Source of the DNA: Arthrobotrys musiformis
Taxonomy: Eukaryota > Ascomycota > Orbiliomycetes > Orbiliales > Orbiliaceae
Direction: 5' to 3'
DNA: 64,000 nt
Assembly (NCBI GenBank): GCA_036971715.1
Contig: JAVHJL010000004.1
Location: 1,736,001 to 1,800,000, forward strand
The notes under the pieces were generated by a model. That model saw only the letters and a program-made list of their open reading frames with translations, searched no databases and was not told the origin of the DNA. Numbering within the stretch: position 1 is the first letter of the stretch; every line of letters starts with the position of its first letter. Positions 44,975 to 55,112 of this stretch are shown here, one piece after another. The translations under genes were made by a program, and so were the position numbers.

Positions 44975-46775
44975 ATGGCGTCTTTGAATACCCTCGTCCC
45001 CGAACTTCTCGACTCTATTCTCATCCACCTTCGCAAAAGCGACATCCTATCCCTTCTCCGGACCTGCAAATACATCCACTCAGTCTGCCTGCCGCACATA
45101 TGGTCCACCTTGATAGTCAGCGACCTCCCGGGCTACCATGGGTTAGACAACAGTCCTACCGAAGTGACCTGTTTTCGGAAACTATCCAGAGCCACCGATG
45201 AACACGGCGTGGATGCATTGGGCTTCAGGTTTATAAAGAAACTTGTTATTAAGAATGCCGGAAGCTCTACTTTTTCTACGGAGGCCGTTACTGTGAAAAA
45301 TGGGTTTCAGAGACTTTTGGGAGGGTTGATACGATCTGGGGGGGTTGAGCTTCGGAGGGTTCAAGTTGATGGGCACAAGGACACGGGTACGTATGATCCT
45401 TTTTCCTTGAATTTGGGTGGAAGCCGGTGCAAGTAATATCGGACTAGGGCAATTGCAATAGTCAGTATTTACAAGCCGATACCTACTGCCCAGGCTATAA
45501 GGAGGTAGCCTCGAATCCAGCTGCGGGGTCGAATAATAGTTAATACCTTTTGGAAGATTAGTCGGGGAGTTATTTGCAAATTACGACCTGGACTTAATGC
45601 AACAAATCAAGAAGTACTCCCAATCAAAATCTCCCAGCGAGTTTTCAATGCACATAGAGACCTCAGCTCTACCCGCCCTCATTCGAGACGACTTTCTTAA
45701 CCCATTGGTTCTCACAAGGCTCAAGATGGGCCTTAAATTGGAGGGGAAAACGTTCTCGCGAGTGTGGATGGATGCTAAGAAGATTCGCGAATCAGCCATT
45801 GATCCAATTTATACTGTTACCGACGAGATTGTAGCTCTGACGCGGCTCCTCACCCGAGCCAAAAACCTCGAAGCGCTCTCGATCGGGCTGGATAGTAATA
45901 GATACGAACCAGGACCGATTGCTAAACTATCGCAACATCTGAGAGCTCTCCATGTCGCTTTTAATGGTCTGAAGAGGCTGGGGCGCTTAGTGATAGGAAC
46001 TAATCGGTACTCGGATGACAGCTGCGTATTTTTCCACCCGTCATTCTTCCTAGAGCCGCCCAGGAGTTGCAGATCCCTACAGTACTGCAGCACGGTGTCG
46101 GCGGGGTGGTGGAGGAAATTCGCAGCTCACCCGCTCACCGGAGTCGAGAACTTGAATCTTTCTCTCGCCGCTATGTCGGTATTGAGCCGTCTTTGGATTA
46201 CCGAGAAGAAGGACGAAGAGGCAGAAATATCCAGAAGCCTAGTGCCCACGCGGTCAGAGATGAGGATGGATTTCCAATTGGGTAATGTGGCGGTGACGGG
46301 GTTGAAGAAGTTCACTGTGGGCAAGCAGTATTATCCGAATGGACATACGAATCCCATAGACCTCGAAACTTGCATATATCGTAAAAACAGGGGGCTCGAT
46401 TGGGTGAACAAGCGGAAAATGAGAAGTGAGGTGATATCGAGGTTTCACGGGCAGATCTTGGATAGTTGTAGCATTGGGCTCGCACGTTGCGCACAGCAGG
46501 TTGCATTTCAGCATTTCGAAGACTATATCGGTCGAACCCCGATCCAAGATGCGACTGCTGAAAAATGTCTAGAGGAGGTAAGGTACGGAGAGGAGAAATA
46601 TATGAGGGTGTTTGCGAGCCTTTTCTCGGAATGGGTTGAAAAGAATATCGATAAATCGCGATTGCAGCCTGAACAGGCCCACGATAACCTATCGAAGAAG
46701 TCCGTTGGCAGGTTTATTGAAAGCGATTTTGAAATCAATGGTATCTTTGAAATCAATGATATCTTTGAAGACTAG
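44975..46775 (+). CDS. F-box protein
   Basis: Two exons: 44975-45386 and 45562-46775 (541 residues). The F-box is at the extreme N-terminus: LVPELLDSILIHLRKSDILS, followed by LLRTCKYIHSVCLPHIWSTL. The rest has leucine-rich, LRR-like stretches (LTRAKNLEALSIGLD, FNGLKRLGRLVIGTN, LTGVENLNLSLAAMSVLSRL). The tail is acidic with a short tandem duplication (ESDFEINGIFEINDIFED). The 175-nt intron can be spliced in two frame-preserving ways: donor GTACGT with acceptor ATTAG, as modelled, or donor GTATGA with acceptor GGAAG. They differ by two residues. Probably an SCF substrate adaptor of the same lineage-expanded class as the gene at 34004. Substrate unknown. Confidence 0.8.
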
Positions 46776-47368
46776 CTAGTCTCATGAACTCGCTTCTTAA
46801 GATCTTGTTGGTTTGAAGATCGATATTCGACAATTAAATACATCCAGTCTCGCAGACTGTTTTTGTGATGCAAGCGAAATACATCGGGCTTCTAGCTAAC
46901 GGCCCTCAAGCGTTTAAACGCAGTCTCGAAACTAGAAAGCCTGTGGTCGGCCTCTAACGCCTGTAGTTGGCGACAATGCTGTTCAGCCTTAATGTGGGTT
47001 CTCTTAGACCCGCCCAATAAAGACCCGTCCCATAAATCAGTATCCCTTCCTCCAAACCACACCGCTAATCCAAAAAACGCTATAAATGGGTATCTTAAAA
47101 CATCCTATTCTTCTAAAGAAAAGAAAATTCGTTAAATCCTTTTGCAATCAAAAAAACAATCTTCTCCACATGAACACTCGCTCCCCGTCAACTATCATTA
47201 GGGTAGGGGTTTCTATGCACGGTTGTGATTATCATACTGTTATGGTTATCATCTTCAGTCTCCTCTTTCGCATCATACTTTTCCTTCTCGTCTTCAGTTC
47301 AACGAAACGAGATAAGAAGTAAACGAGCCTGTAGTTTTTGAGTATTAAAGTCATATCGAAAAAAATGG
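46776..47368. other. Intergenic between convergent genes
   Basis: About 590 bp of 3' flank. No gene is seen. Confidence 0.55.
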
Positions 47369-48161
47369 TTAACGTCCGCTCCAGACAAAGTCGTTAGAAC
47401 CGATACCGGTAACGCCACTACCTCGATGAGCCATATGGACCGGCGTACTCCTGCCCGACGGTGAAGCCGAGCGAGTAGCACTATCCGGCAACGACGCCGT
47501 CGGCCTTTTTGTAACCTTCGCTGCCTGTTTATACATTATTAATAAATGGCCAAAGAGCCTATAAGTTTTGAGAAAAAAAAAAGAGGGATATACCTTTTTC
47601 ACACTCTCCACGATAGTCGCCCTATCAACCTCTACCACCCCACCGCCCTGGATCATCTCCGCCAAAACCTGATGTAACGTCTCAAAGTTAAATATCAAAT
47701 CCAACTCGCAGACGTTTTCAAAGATCCTATCCAGACATTCAACGAACACCTGGATGAGATCCAACAGGCCCAGCTCGCTTTCTAGATCATCGGCTATGAT
47801 AATGAAGTACAGCGTTGCATAATGACGGTAGATGATCCGGGTAGGTTGGTCGGTATCGGAGAGGGCTTCTGAAGAAGTCTTCTGCAGGAGAGGCGGAAGA
47901 GGTAGGAAGTTACATGCTGATGCAGGCCGGTTGGCGACTAATGTGAATATCTCGGATATCAGGCGCTGTTGCAAGTTGACATCCTGGGGAATAAGCAATG
48001 TTAGAATTTTCTATATTTATCAAACAAAAAAAGACACCCCCCAGCCAAGATGTATAAGATGTAGGGTGATAAAATAAAAGGGTATAACCCACGATTTGCG
48101 AATAGAACTTGGTCAACCGCGGTTGACCGGTATTATTGAACACCAGCACGGCATTTATCAT
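47369..48161 (-). CDS. APS3: AP-3 adaptor complex sigma subunit
   Basis: Three exons in minus-strand order: 48161-48093, 47983-47594, 47524-47369 (204 residues). The N-terminus MINAVLVFNNTGQPRLTKFY is diagnostic of AP-3 sigma. The conserved core continues with IIYRHYATLYFIIIADDLES and LGLLDLIQVFVECLDRIFEN, then VCELDLIFNFETLHQVLAEM. The family is 150-190 residues. Here the last exon adds a Ser/Pro/Arg-rich tail (RPTASLPDSATRSASPSGRS). AP-3 sorts cargo from the Golgi or endosome to the vacuole (the ALP pathway in yeast), and the small sigma chain stabilises the core. Introns are 109 and 69 nt. The gene is divergent from eL42, with 740 bp between the start codons. Confidence 0.95.
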
Positions 48162-48901
48162 CGTGAATTATCCTTTGCTGCTATTTTGTCGACAGTATAC
48201 GGGTTGAAGAGAGAAAAGGGAAGAGAAAGGCCCCCCAGGAAACGACGGGGCCCTTCTTCGAATATAGCAGAGCAAAAAGGTAGGTATAAGCAAGCAGGCT
48301 CAGCGGGAAGCTGTTTTTCGAGCCAAGCGGGCGTTTTGGCTTGGAAGGGATGGAAATGGGGGGGTATCAGGTATCTGGAGGCAGAGATGCCGCGGGTATC
48401 AGCGCTGGAACGGGCTGTGAGGTACCTCCTAATGGGGCATTGGAGTCTGCTGCCCGATTGCGTGATCGCTTGGAGGGTTGCTTGGAGGTTTCCATTCGGT
48501 GTTGGCGACAGGATAGCATGCTCGGATGTCAGTGTAACCAAGTGCCAAGGCCAGGTGACGAAACAGCGCCGCATTCCTCCCACCCACTCATCATCACGTG
48601 CAAGATGAGGTTGCCTCTTTCTGTGGCTGGTGTTGTTAGCGAGGCTGGTGTATGCACGTGACTTATCGAGGAGAGGGTTTGCAAACCCTCATTGTGGCGC
48701 GGTAACCCAAACAGCAGAGCACCAGCGCCAACACACACTACTAAGCGAGGTGTGGCGCTCACACAACCCAAGAAAGAAAGATTGTAGTATTGTATTGGTA
48801 TTGGCAGCATCTCCATCTTCAAACAAACCTCAATCGACAAACCACTTCCGACACCCATCATCTACCTCTCTTCCGACGTGTCAACCCGATAATCCGTCAA
48901 A
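48162..48901. other. Divergent promoter region of AP-3 sigma and eL42
   Basis: 740 bp separate the two start codons. The strand-overlapping open frames here (48096-48608 and 48158-48583) are shadows of low-stop sequence. An 18-bp palindrome at 48673-48690 is listed separately. Confidence 0.6.
48673..48690. promoter_or_regulatory. AGGGTTT palindrome upstream of eL42
   Basis: GAGGGTTTGCAAACCCTC is a perfect 18-bp palindrome about 210 bp upstream of the eL42 ATG. Each half contains AGGGTTT, which resembles the telomere-like TTAGGG motif bound by Tbf1-type Myb factors at many fungal ribosomal-protein promoters. The palindrome is seen directly; the factor is inferred. Confidence 0.5.
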
Positions 48902-49721
48902 ATGGTATGCTCGGCCCTCGATATGATTAATGCTTTTCGAAAATCCATCGATCTCCGGTTTTCCCTTGAGTCCTGGTATCTCCAAAACCTTCGTTGTTCC
49001 CGATGTTGCCGACATTATTCGACTTTCTGAGGCGCTGTGTGGATGAAAAAATATGGAGGAATGAAATATAAATGAGCGACGATGCTGTTTCCGATTATTT
49101 CTATTTCCCGACGATGACGAAATTATTCTTATCCGACATGTATCGATATATCGACAATTTGGAGATACCAGGACTCTGCAGAAGCTGGACGTCGATGGAA
49201 ATGAATCATAATGCAAGCGGAGACTGACGGTATCATCACCTCTTTCAGGTCAACGTTCCAAAGACTCGCAAGACCTACTGCAAGGGCAAGGACTGCCGCA
49301 AGCACACCCAGCACAAGGTCACTCAGTACAAGGCCGGAAAGGTACGACCACTCTTCGACTTCTTCACGAGAACTTGACAGGAGGAAAGAAATTCATATCT
49401 AACGAAATGAATCCACAGGCCTCGTTATTCGCTCAGGGAAAGAGACGTTACGACCGAAAGCAATCCGGTTATGGTGGTCAGACAAAGCCTGTGTTCCACA
49501 AGAAGGCAAAGACAACAAAGAAGATCGTCTTGAGATTGGAGTGCGTTAACTGCAAGACAAAGCTTCAGCTGGCGTTGAAGCGATGTAAGCACTTCGAATT
49601 GGGGTATGTTATCACCTTATTACACCTATCTGCCGCCTTGAAATCATAAAGAACGATACTAATACCATCTGCTTGATACAGTGGCGACAAGAAGACAAAG
49701 GGTGCCGCTCTTGTTTTCTAA
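48902..49721 (+). CDS. RPL42: 60S ribosomal protein eL42 (L44/L36a)
   Basis: Four exons: 48902-48904, 49249-49341, 49419-49603, 49682-49721 (106 residues). Exon 1 is just the ATG, followed by a 344-nt intron. The protein reads MVNVPKTRKTYCKGKDCRKH ... YDRKQSGYGGQTKPVFHKKA ... LRLECVNCKTKLQLALKRCK, ending GDKKTKGAALVF. The four zinc-binding cysteines (C12, C17, and those in LECVNCK and KRCKHFELGG) are conserved. The residue at the cycloheximide-relevant position (GQTKPVF) is proline. In several fungi, glutamine at this site confers cycloheximide resistance, so this species is predicted sensitive on this criterion. eL42 sits at the ribosomal E site. Confidence 0.97.
48944..49199 (+). repeat. 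Long imperfect inverted repeat inside the first eL42 intron
   Basis: Arms 48944-48986 and 49158-49199 are largely complementary. A perfect 19-bp core (48968-48986 with 49158-49176; GAGTCCTGGTATCTCCAAA and its reverse complement) is followed outward by an imperfect stretch. An 8-bp perfect end, TCCATCGA/TCGATGGA, closes the arms. About 170 nt lie between the arms. The intron begins with the donor at 48905 and ends at 49248, so the whole structure is intronic. Confidence 0.8.
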
Positions 49722-50409
49722 ATTATTTAATTTACGTCGTCTTTTTCCCTTTAATTCGCCTTTTTGTTCCATCATCCGTTTACTTTGGGCATATCCGGGG
49801 TGTTTCTACTACTTCCGCTGTTTATATACTTCTTCCTCTTCTTCTACTTTTTCCTATCCGACCAGCCATGCCTTTTGTGTCATGATATCCTACACACTAC
49901 CACCACCGTTTTACAGACCCTTCCCATAACGGGCTTGGATGCGAATACCATACGGTCATCATCCTTAGTCTAATAATGCAGATACGAGATATAAACACAC
50001 CATTCGTGCGGAATGTATTCTAGGCTGTGGAATCGAACCAGTACCATGTGCTCTTAAATAGCACACGAGGGTTCTCACCTCATCATATTGTCACGTGCTC
50101 ATACAATGATAGAAGCTTAAAGAGGACAGCCTTTCTTAGTCTATTCAGGTGGCATCCTTGTGCCGTTTAATTCCATTATCGCCTCCCGTTTTGAAAAATG
50201 AAACAGGAGGGTACACTGCTATGATAGCTCCAGCTCTATTCTACATGCCAGATAAGCAGAACCGCAATCGACGCTATACCAAATGTATAAAACACATAAT
50301 TCATGAGCCAGCATTAAATCCTCCACTCTCTTTGCGATACGCGTGGTGGTGGTAGTATCAAAATATTTGTATCAAGAAGGGTAAATAAGAAGGTAAGAAG
50401 GAGGTAATC
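49722..50409. other. Intergenic between convergent genes
   Basis: About 690 bp. It holds the eL42 3' UTR, then a tRNA-like segment on the minus strand (about 50024-50092, see findings). No protein gene is supported. Confidence 0.5.
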
Positions 50410-51755
50410 TCAGATACCCTTACCAAGGACGACGGTCTCGCCGCCACCGTACCACAACCGACCGATTCTACAATCCAGACCCTTTTCTTCGCCAACAATC
50501 CACTCGGCGCCGTCGCCTTCATACCCTGCCAACCATTGGTTGATCTCATCTAACGCCTCGACCCACTTTTCCATCTTACTCTTCTCGATCTTGACAGCTG
50601 GGATGGTAGCTCTCAGATCGGCCTGCGAAGAGTCGGCCAGAACGCTGGTGGTCGAGACGATAGCCTCTGGCTCGGCCTTTTCGCTGACGGAGAGCTCAGA
50701 GGGGACATGGTCCTCCGTGGTTATGAAACGGGCGATGGTGATATGCGCCGAAGGGACGGTGTAACGACTATCGATCTCGACTCCGGATTCCTTGGAGAGA
50801 TCGTAGAGATCACGACGGAGGTGGTGGTATGTGTAGTTATAATCGTGGCAGTCCTTTCCCTTGGCCTTTCCCTCGATCGCTGGGGCGGCGGGGATGAAGG
50901 AGATGGCGCAGGCGGAGCCGTCGAATGAAAGCATCGGTTTGACGAGCTTGGCTCGGTGGGTGTAAGTGTGGTCTACAAGTCTTTGGAGGGACGGACGCAT
51001 GGTTTTGACGAGGTCGGTGATGTACTCTGGGGTACGGGAGTGTGTGATCTCCAGTACGGTGGTATGGAGGTTCGGAGGGGGCATCAGCCAGAGGTCTATC
51101 ATTCAGCAATTGCCATTGTCAGTCTGTCTGTCATGAAGCTTTTGAGTGTGGTGGGGGATATCAGGTGCGGGCACATACTGGGCGCGACAGCTTTGAGCTT
51201 ATCCTGCACGGTGGCAATGAAGTTACGCACTCTGAGCGGCGGACGGGCCCAGAACACAAGACAGTTTCGGTGATCGATTGTTCCATCTTGGAGGACGTGG
51301 GATTTGAGGAGGATGTAGTCGAGCTTGATGGGAGTCGAGTCGGTGAGGAGCTTGTGGCGCGACAACGAGTTGCGGGTGGTTCTATGTGTGTTGTAGGCCT
51401 CTTGGATCTTGGACTGCAGCGAAAGCGAGACGGTTAGCTCCGAGCGATTGAAGTATTCAAAGAGAAAGAAAAGAACAGGAAACAATGAGAAAGAAATGGA
51501 TTGAATGAGGTTTCAAGAATTGAAGCTTACGGGATCGTGGTTGCAGTTGTAAATCATGACATTGTAAGGATTGTCGAAGGTGGGCGCCTCTTCGCCCGCC
51601 TGACCTGCAGTGGAACCTCGCCTGACAGGCGTAGCTGTGCCGGATAAATCGACAAACGAATTGAGCGAGTCGGGAAGAGGGAAGACATCGGTCTTCTGGG
51701 CGAGCGCCTTCAGATGAGGGCTGATATTGTGATGAGTGGTTGCCATTGTGGCCAT
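50410..51755 (-). CDS. 2H phosphoesterase-like protein (RNA ligase/cyclic phosphodiesterase fold)
   Basis: Three exons in minus-strand order: 51755-51531, 51413-51179, 51095-50410 (381 residues). Two HxT motifs mark the 2H superfamily: H164-T-T in PPPNLHTTVLEITHS and H271-I-T in VPSAHITIARFITTE, spaced about 107 residues apart as in that fold. Proteins of this type hydrolyse 2',3'-cyclic or other cyclic phosphates on RNA ends or nucleotides. The N-terminal exon has NPYNVMIYNCNHDP and exon 2 has TIDHRNCLVFWARPP, both expected strands of the first lobe. No transit peptide or membrane segment is seen. The specific substrate is unknown. Uncharacterised homologues of this architecture are, to my knowledge, common in filamentous fungi. 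All three splices keep frame. Confidence 0.82.
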
Positions 51756-54700
51756 CTTTCGGATCGATTGAAGTCGTCTTGTGATCTTTGCTGCACCTGA
51801 GAGGAGGGGCGAAGTCTTTTTGGTGATGAGGTTGATATCAAGGAAGTTGATGAGGTCAAGTCAATTAATTTAATTTTGAGATGAGATGGGATGAGATGAG
51901 ATGGACGGGATCAAGGCGGCGAAGGTGGGTTGGGTGTTCTCCTTTATCTAAATTACTTAATTTTAAGTCCGGCGGGATGCTGAGAGTAAGAACGAGCGAG
52001 CGAACGACTGTCAACTTGACTTCGTACTCACCGGCACATACGTAAGAAGAGTTAAGTAAGTACTTATAAGACATACCAAGGCAAGTCCATACATTGCATT
52101 GACCCTCTTCTATTTGCTTACTTGGCCGGTACTGACCTCGCTTTCTCAGTATATACACACGTTGGGAGTGCCCCTCGAAGTGGGATGGGATCGATGTCCA
52201 AACGGTCTGACGCCCAAATTTGATGAAAAAACGAGCTCGAGCTTGCCCTTGTCCGCTTGCTTCAACGTTCACGTCGCCGGCAATGGTGCTCCCGGCCGCC
52301 AAGCCCCTGCACTGCAGAAGTGGGGCCCTGGCCTTGTGCATGCAGGCCCCCGGAACAACGTTGGGGTATGACGATACATGCACAGCTGCTATTAATATCG
52401 AAAAAATCCTGTTGGATCGATGTTGTCTCGTTGGAACGGACCGCAGTGCATGTCAAAAATTTTCGCATTCCCCGGGCAGCTGAATCCAGCAAACTCCTGC
52501 TCGGAGTGACATTCAGCAATTTTATCATGGCATTTTGAACACTGGTATCAGGCTACGGGACTTTTGCACTATGAACCGAAGGTAGCATTTGGGTGAGAAT
52601 GGCATCCTGATCTAGTTAGGTTGGAGCTACCAGAATGCTCGATGCACATGCATCTCCACGGATCGGTTCCTGGGCAAAGACGTATTCGGTAATTTGTTCC
52701 AGCACACCATAGACAATACACCGTTGACTCGCGAAAGGTAACTGTGCATTTACCGATGTATACCTGGCCTGTAGCTGCACTCTACATGTTCCCCACTGCG
52801 GTAGTAGTTGTAAGTGCAATTGCCATTATTTATCTGAATAATTTGAATCGTTTTTCAACAGCGGAGCTCGAGACCCATACAAGCTCTACTTTCTATGCAC
52901 AGGGACCTTCAGAATGCAACATCGCGAGTTTATAAATAAAAAAATTTTGCTCTCTATTCGCCTCCACTAATTATAGTATACAGCGTAACACTTTGACAAT
53001 TCAGCATCCGATCGCGGTTATTACTCCCATTGCTCTCCAAAATCAGAATCGGATCGAAAGAGATACGATCGAAGGAATGCTTGTGATACCATGATGTCAT
53101 ACTAATTAACCCAAGAATTGGGAAACATGTGTTGGGTATGTTGGATGTGCCTGTGTCTGCACTGGTACTTTGAAGCACTCGCAAGACTGCTATGGGGCTA
53201 TAGATCTACAAAACCTCTAAGGTGGTCTTGTTTTCGAACTTCCAATGTCTAAGCCTTCCGGGTTGGTTAACTTGGCTTTCCGCAGATCTCCCTGTAAGGC
53301 GCTGTGAAATTTCGAAACGCGGACGAGGCTGTGAAACTCATAAGGCTCACCTCTTTCTAGAGCTTTGTGCTAGTTCTGGGGTCCTTTTTGTCAAGCTTGT
53401 TTGGTCAAGCTTTAGCGCTTTTGCTAGCTTGCTAGTGAGCAGTCGGTTCGAACTAGTGGAGCTTTCCGACTCGGCCTACTTGGTATACAGCTAACATCTA
53501 TACACATTATATAGGTACTCATCAAATACGCTGATATAAAGACATGGTAAAGGGGCATTTTAAGTTCCAAAGACAAATCGCCTTAGTATATATACTAGTA
53601 CCCTGGCCGGTCTCGGGTTTATCATCCCTCCCTTCGCGACTTCTATTTACGAAGCCAGGTTCATCTAGGTATTCTCTACTATTAAACTACACATATAGGG
53701 TACGTGCACATGCCAATTCTAAACTGCGGGAGCTTAAAACACAAGTTAGCGTAGCCGTTTTTCCATGTACTCTCGCTCCTAATTTTAGCTCTCACCTGTA
53801 AGCCCAAGCTTCGTGGTAAAGCTTTAAGCTTTTGTCTTTTAAAAACAGATGAGCCCTTGTCTCGAATGCTTACCTGGCTTACGCTGAAATGGCTATAGCA
53901 AAAGGTAAAAATCCCGGTCAATCTCACACACGAGAGGCTGGAAGGTTCGAATTCGCGACTAGATCAGTCCGTGACGTGCGACGTTCGCAAGCTGGAAGCT
54001 AGGAATCTTCATGTGAATTGACTCATGAGTCTATTTATAGTTCTATTGCTATAATATATTGATGTATTTACTTCTCGGTCAAGCTTAGCATAGATGTGTT
54101 TCATTTCATGTTAAGATGCTAGAGAAGGCTTTGGTACTGTAAGCTATACAGCTAGTTGTCGAATACTAATTTGTATAATTAACCTTACATCGACCTAGAA
54201 TGTTGGAATTTGTGCGTTGCCCCGGCCTTGAGCATTCTCCAACTTAGATCTGGGCAGCTATGACCAACCTTTTACATTTTACATTTATAGTGCATGTTAT
54301 ATCGTGATTTAGTATCAATATTGGGGATTAAGAATTAATTTCCGTAACTAGGTATTCTACGACTAAGATCGACTTTCTTCAGTACCAAGCCATTGTGTCA
54401 ATAACCATCTGGGTATATCTTTTGTTTAAATTTCGAACCCTAAACTCGCCGACCAAAGCTTCAAAGCTTCGAACCTGCAGAGTGACGTCCTCCCCACAAA
54501 GCACTTATAGTGTACCATATTACGAAATCCTCCACTAATCACCCACGTGAAGAATTCTGCTCTTAAAATGCCTGGGTAAAATGCCGTATCCGCGGACTTC
54601 GCGGCTCTCAACCCGCACTTCGTCGCAAATACAACCCACAAGGCAGAAACCCCCTATAACGCAATCCCAACCTCGATTCTAAAATACCACCATGCTTCCC

Positions 54701-55112
54701 GAAATCTCCGGTACTAAGCACTAGAAACAAGCTTCGGAAACGCGATCCAAGCGGAGATACCCCCCCGGCCTCAATCTAAAAGTAACTTACTATGTCAAAA
54801 GCCCCTTCCGAACAGTACAAGGGGGTCCGGGTAAAATGGCAAAATGGAAAAGACCACAACATGGAGCAATGAAGGAGCTGTATATGCAAATGCAAAATGC
54901 ATAAACAGTTTCGTAGATCAGTGTTGGGGTGTGGGAGATGGGATGGAATATAAAGCCCCCAAGAGGGAACGCCTTTTGCGAGGATGGAAAAAAGGGCTGC
55001 ATAGCTTGGCAGGACGGAGCGCCTTGGATCGATTGCTTAAGTGGGCTGATATTATTATCTATTATTATTTTACTTTTCTTTGGGGTTATTAGATAGATCG
55101 ATATTCTGTACA
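51756..55112. other. 3.3-kb gene-poor, AT-rich region
   Basis: No gene could be supported. A minus-strand open frame of 172 codons at 51865-52383 overlaps several plus-strand open frames and has no recognisable content. The part from 53.0 to 54.7 kb is AT-rich with many stops in all frames. It may include degenerate repeats or long upstream regulatory sequence of the lactonase gene. No terminal repeats or transposase remnants were recognised. Confidence 0.45.
54949..54954 (+). promoter_or_regulatory. Possible TATA box of the lactonase gene
   Basis: TATAAA followed by G, 164 bp upstream of the ATG at 55113, in an otherwise GC-richer context. It is suggestive of a regulated, TATA-type promoter, but the transcription start is unknown. 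Confidence 0.35.

Noticed and set aside
51865..52383. Minus-strand open frame of 172 codons upstream of the 2H gene
   Set aside because: Three plus-strand frames are also open across the same bases, the peptide has no domain, and the part near 51870-51900 is a GAGAT simple repeat. Probably low-stop promoter sequence.
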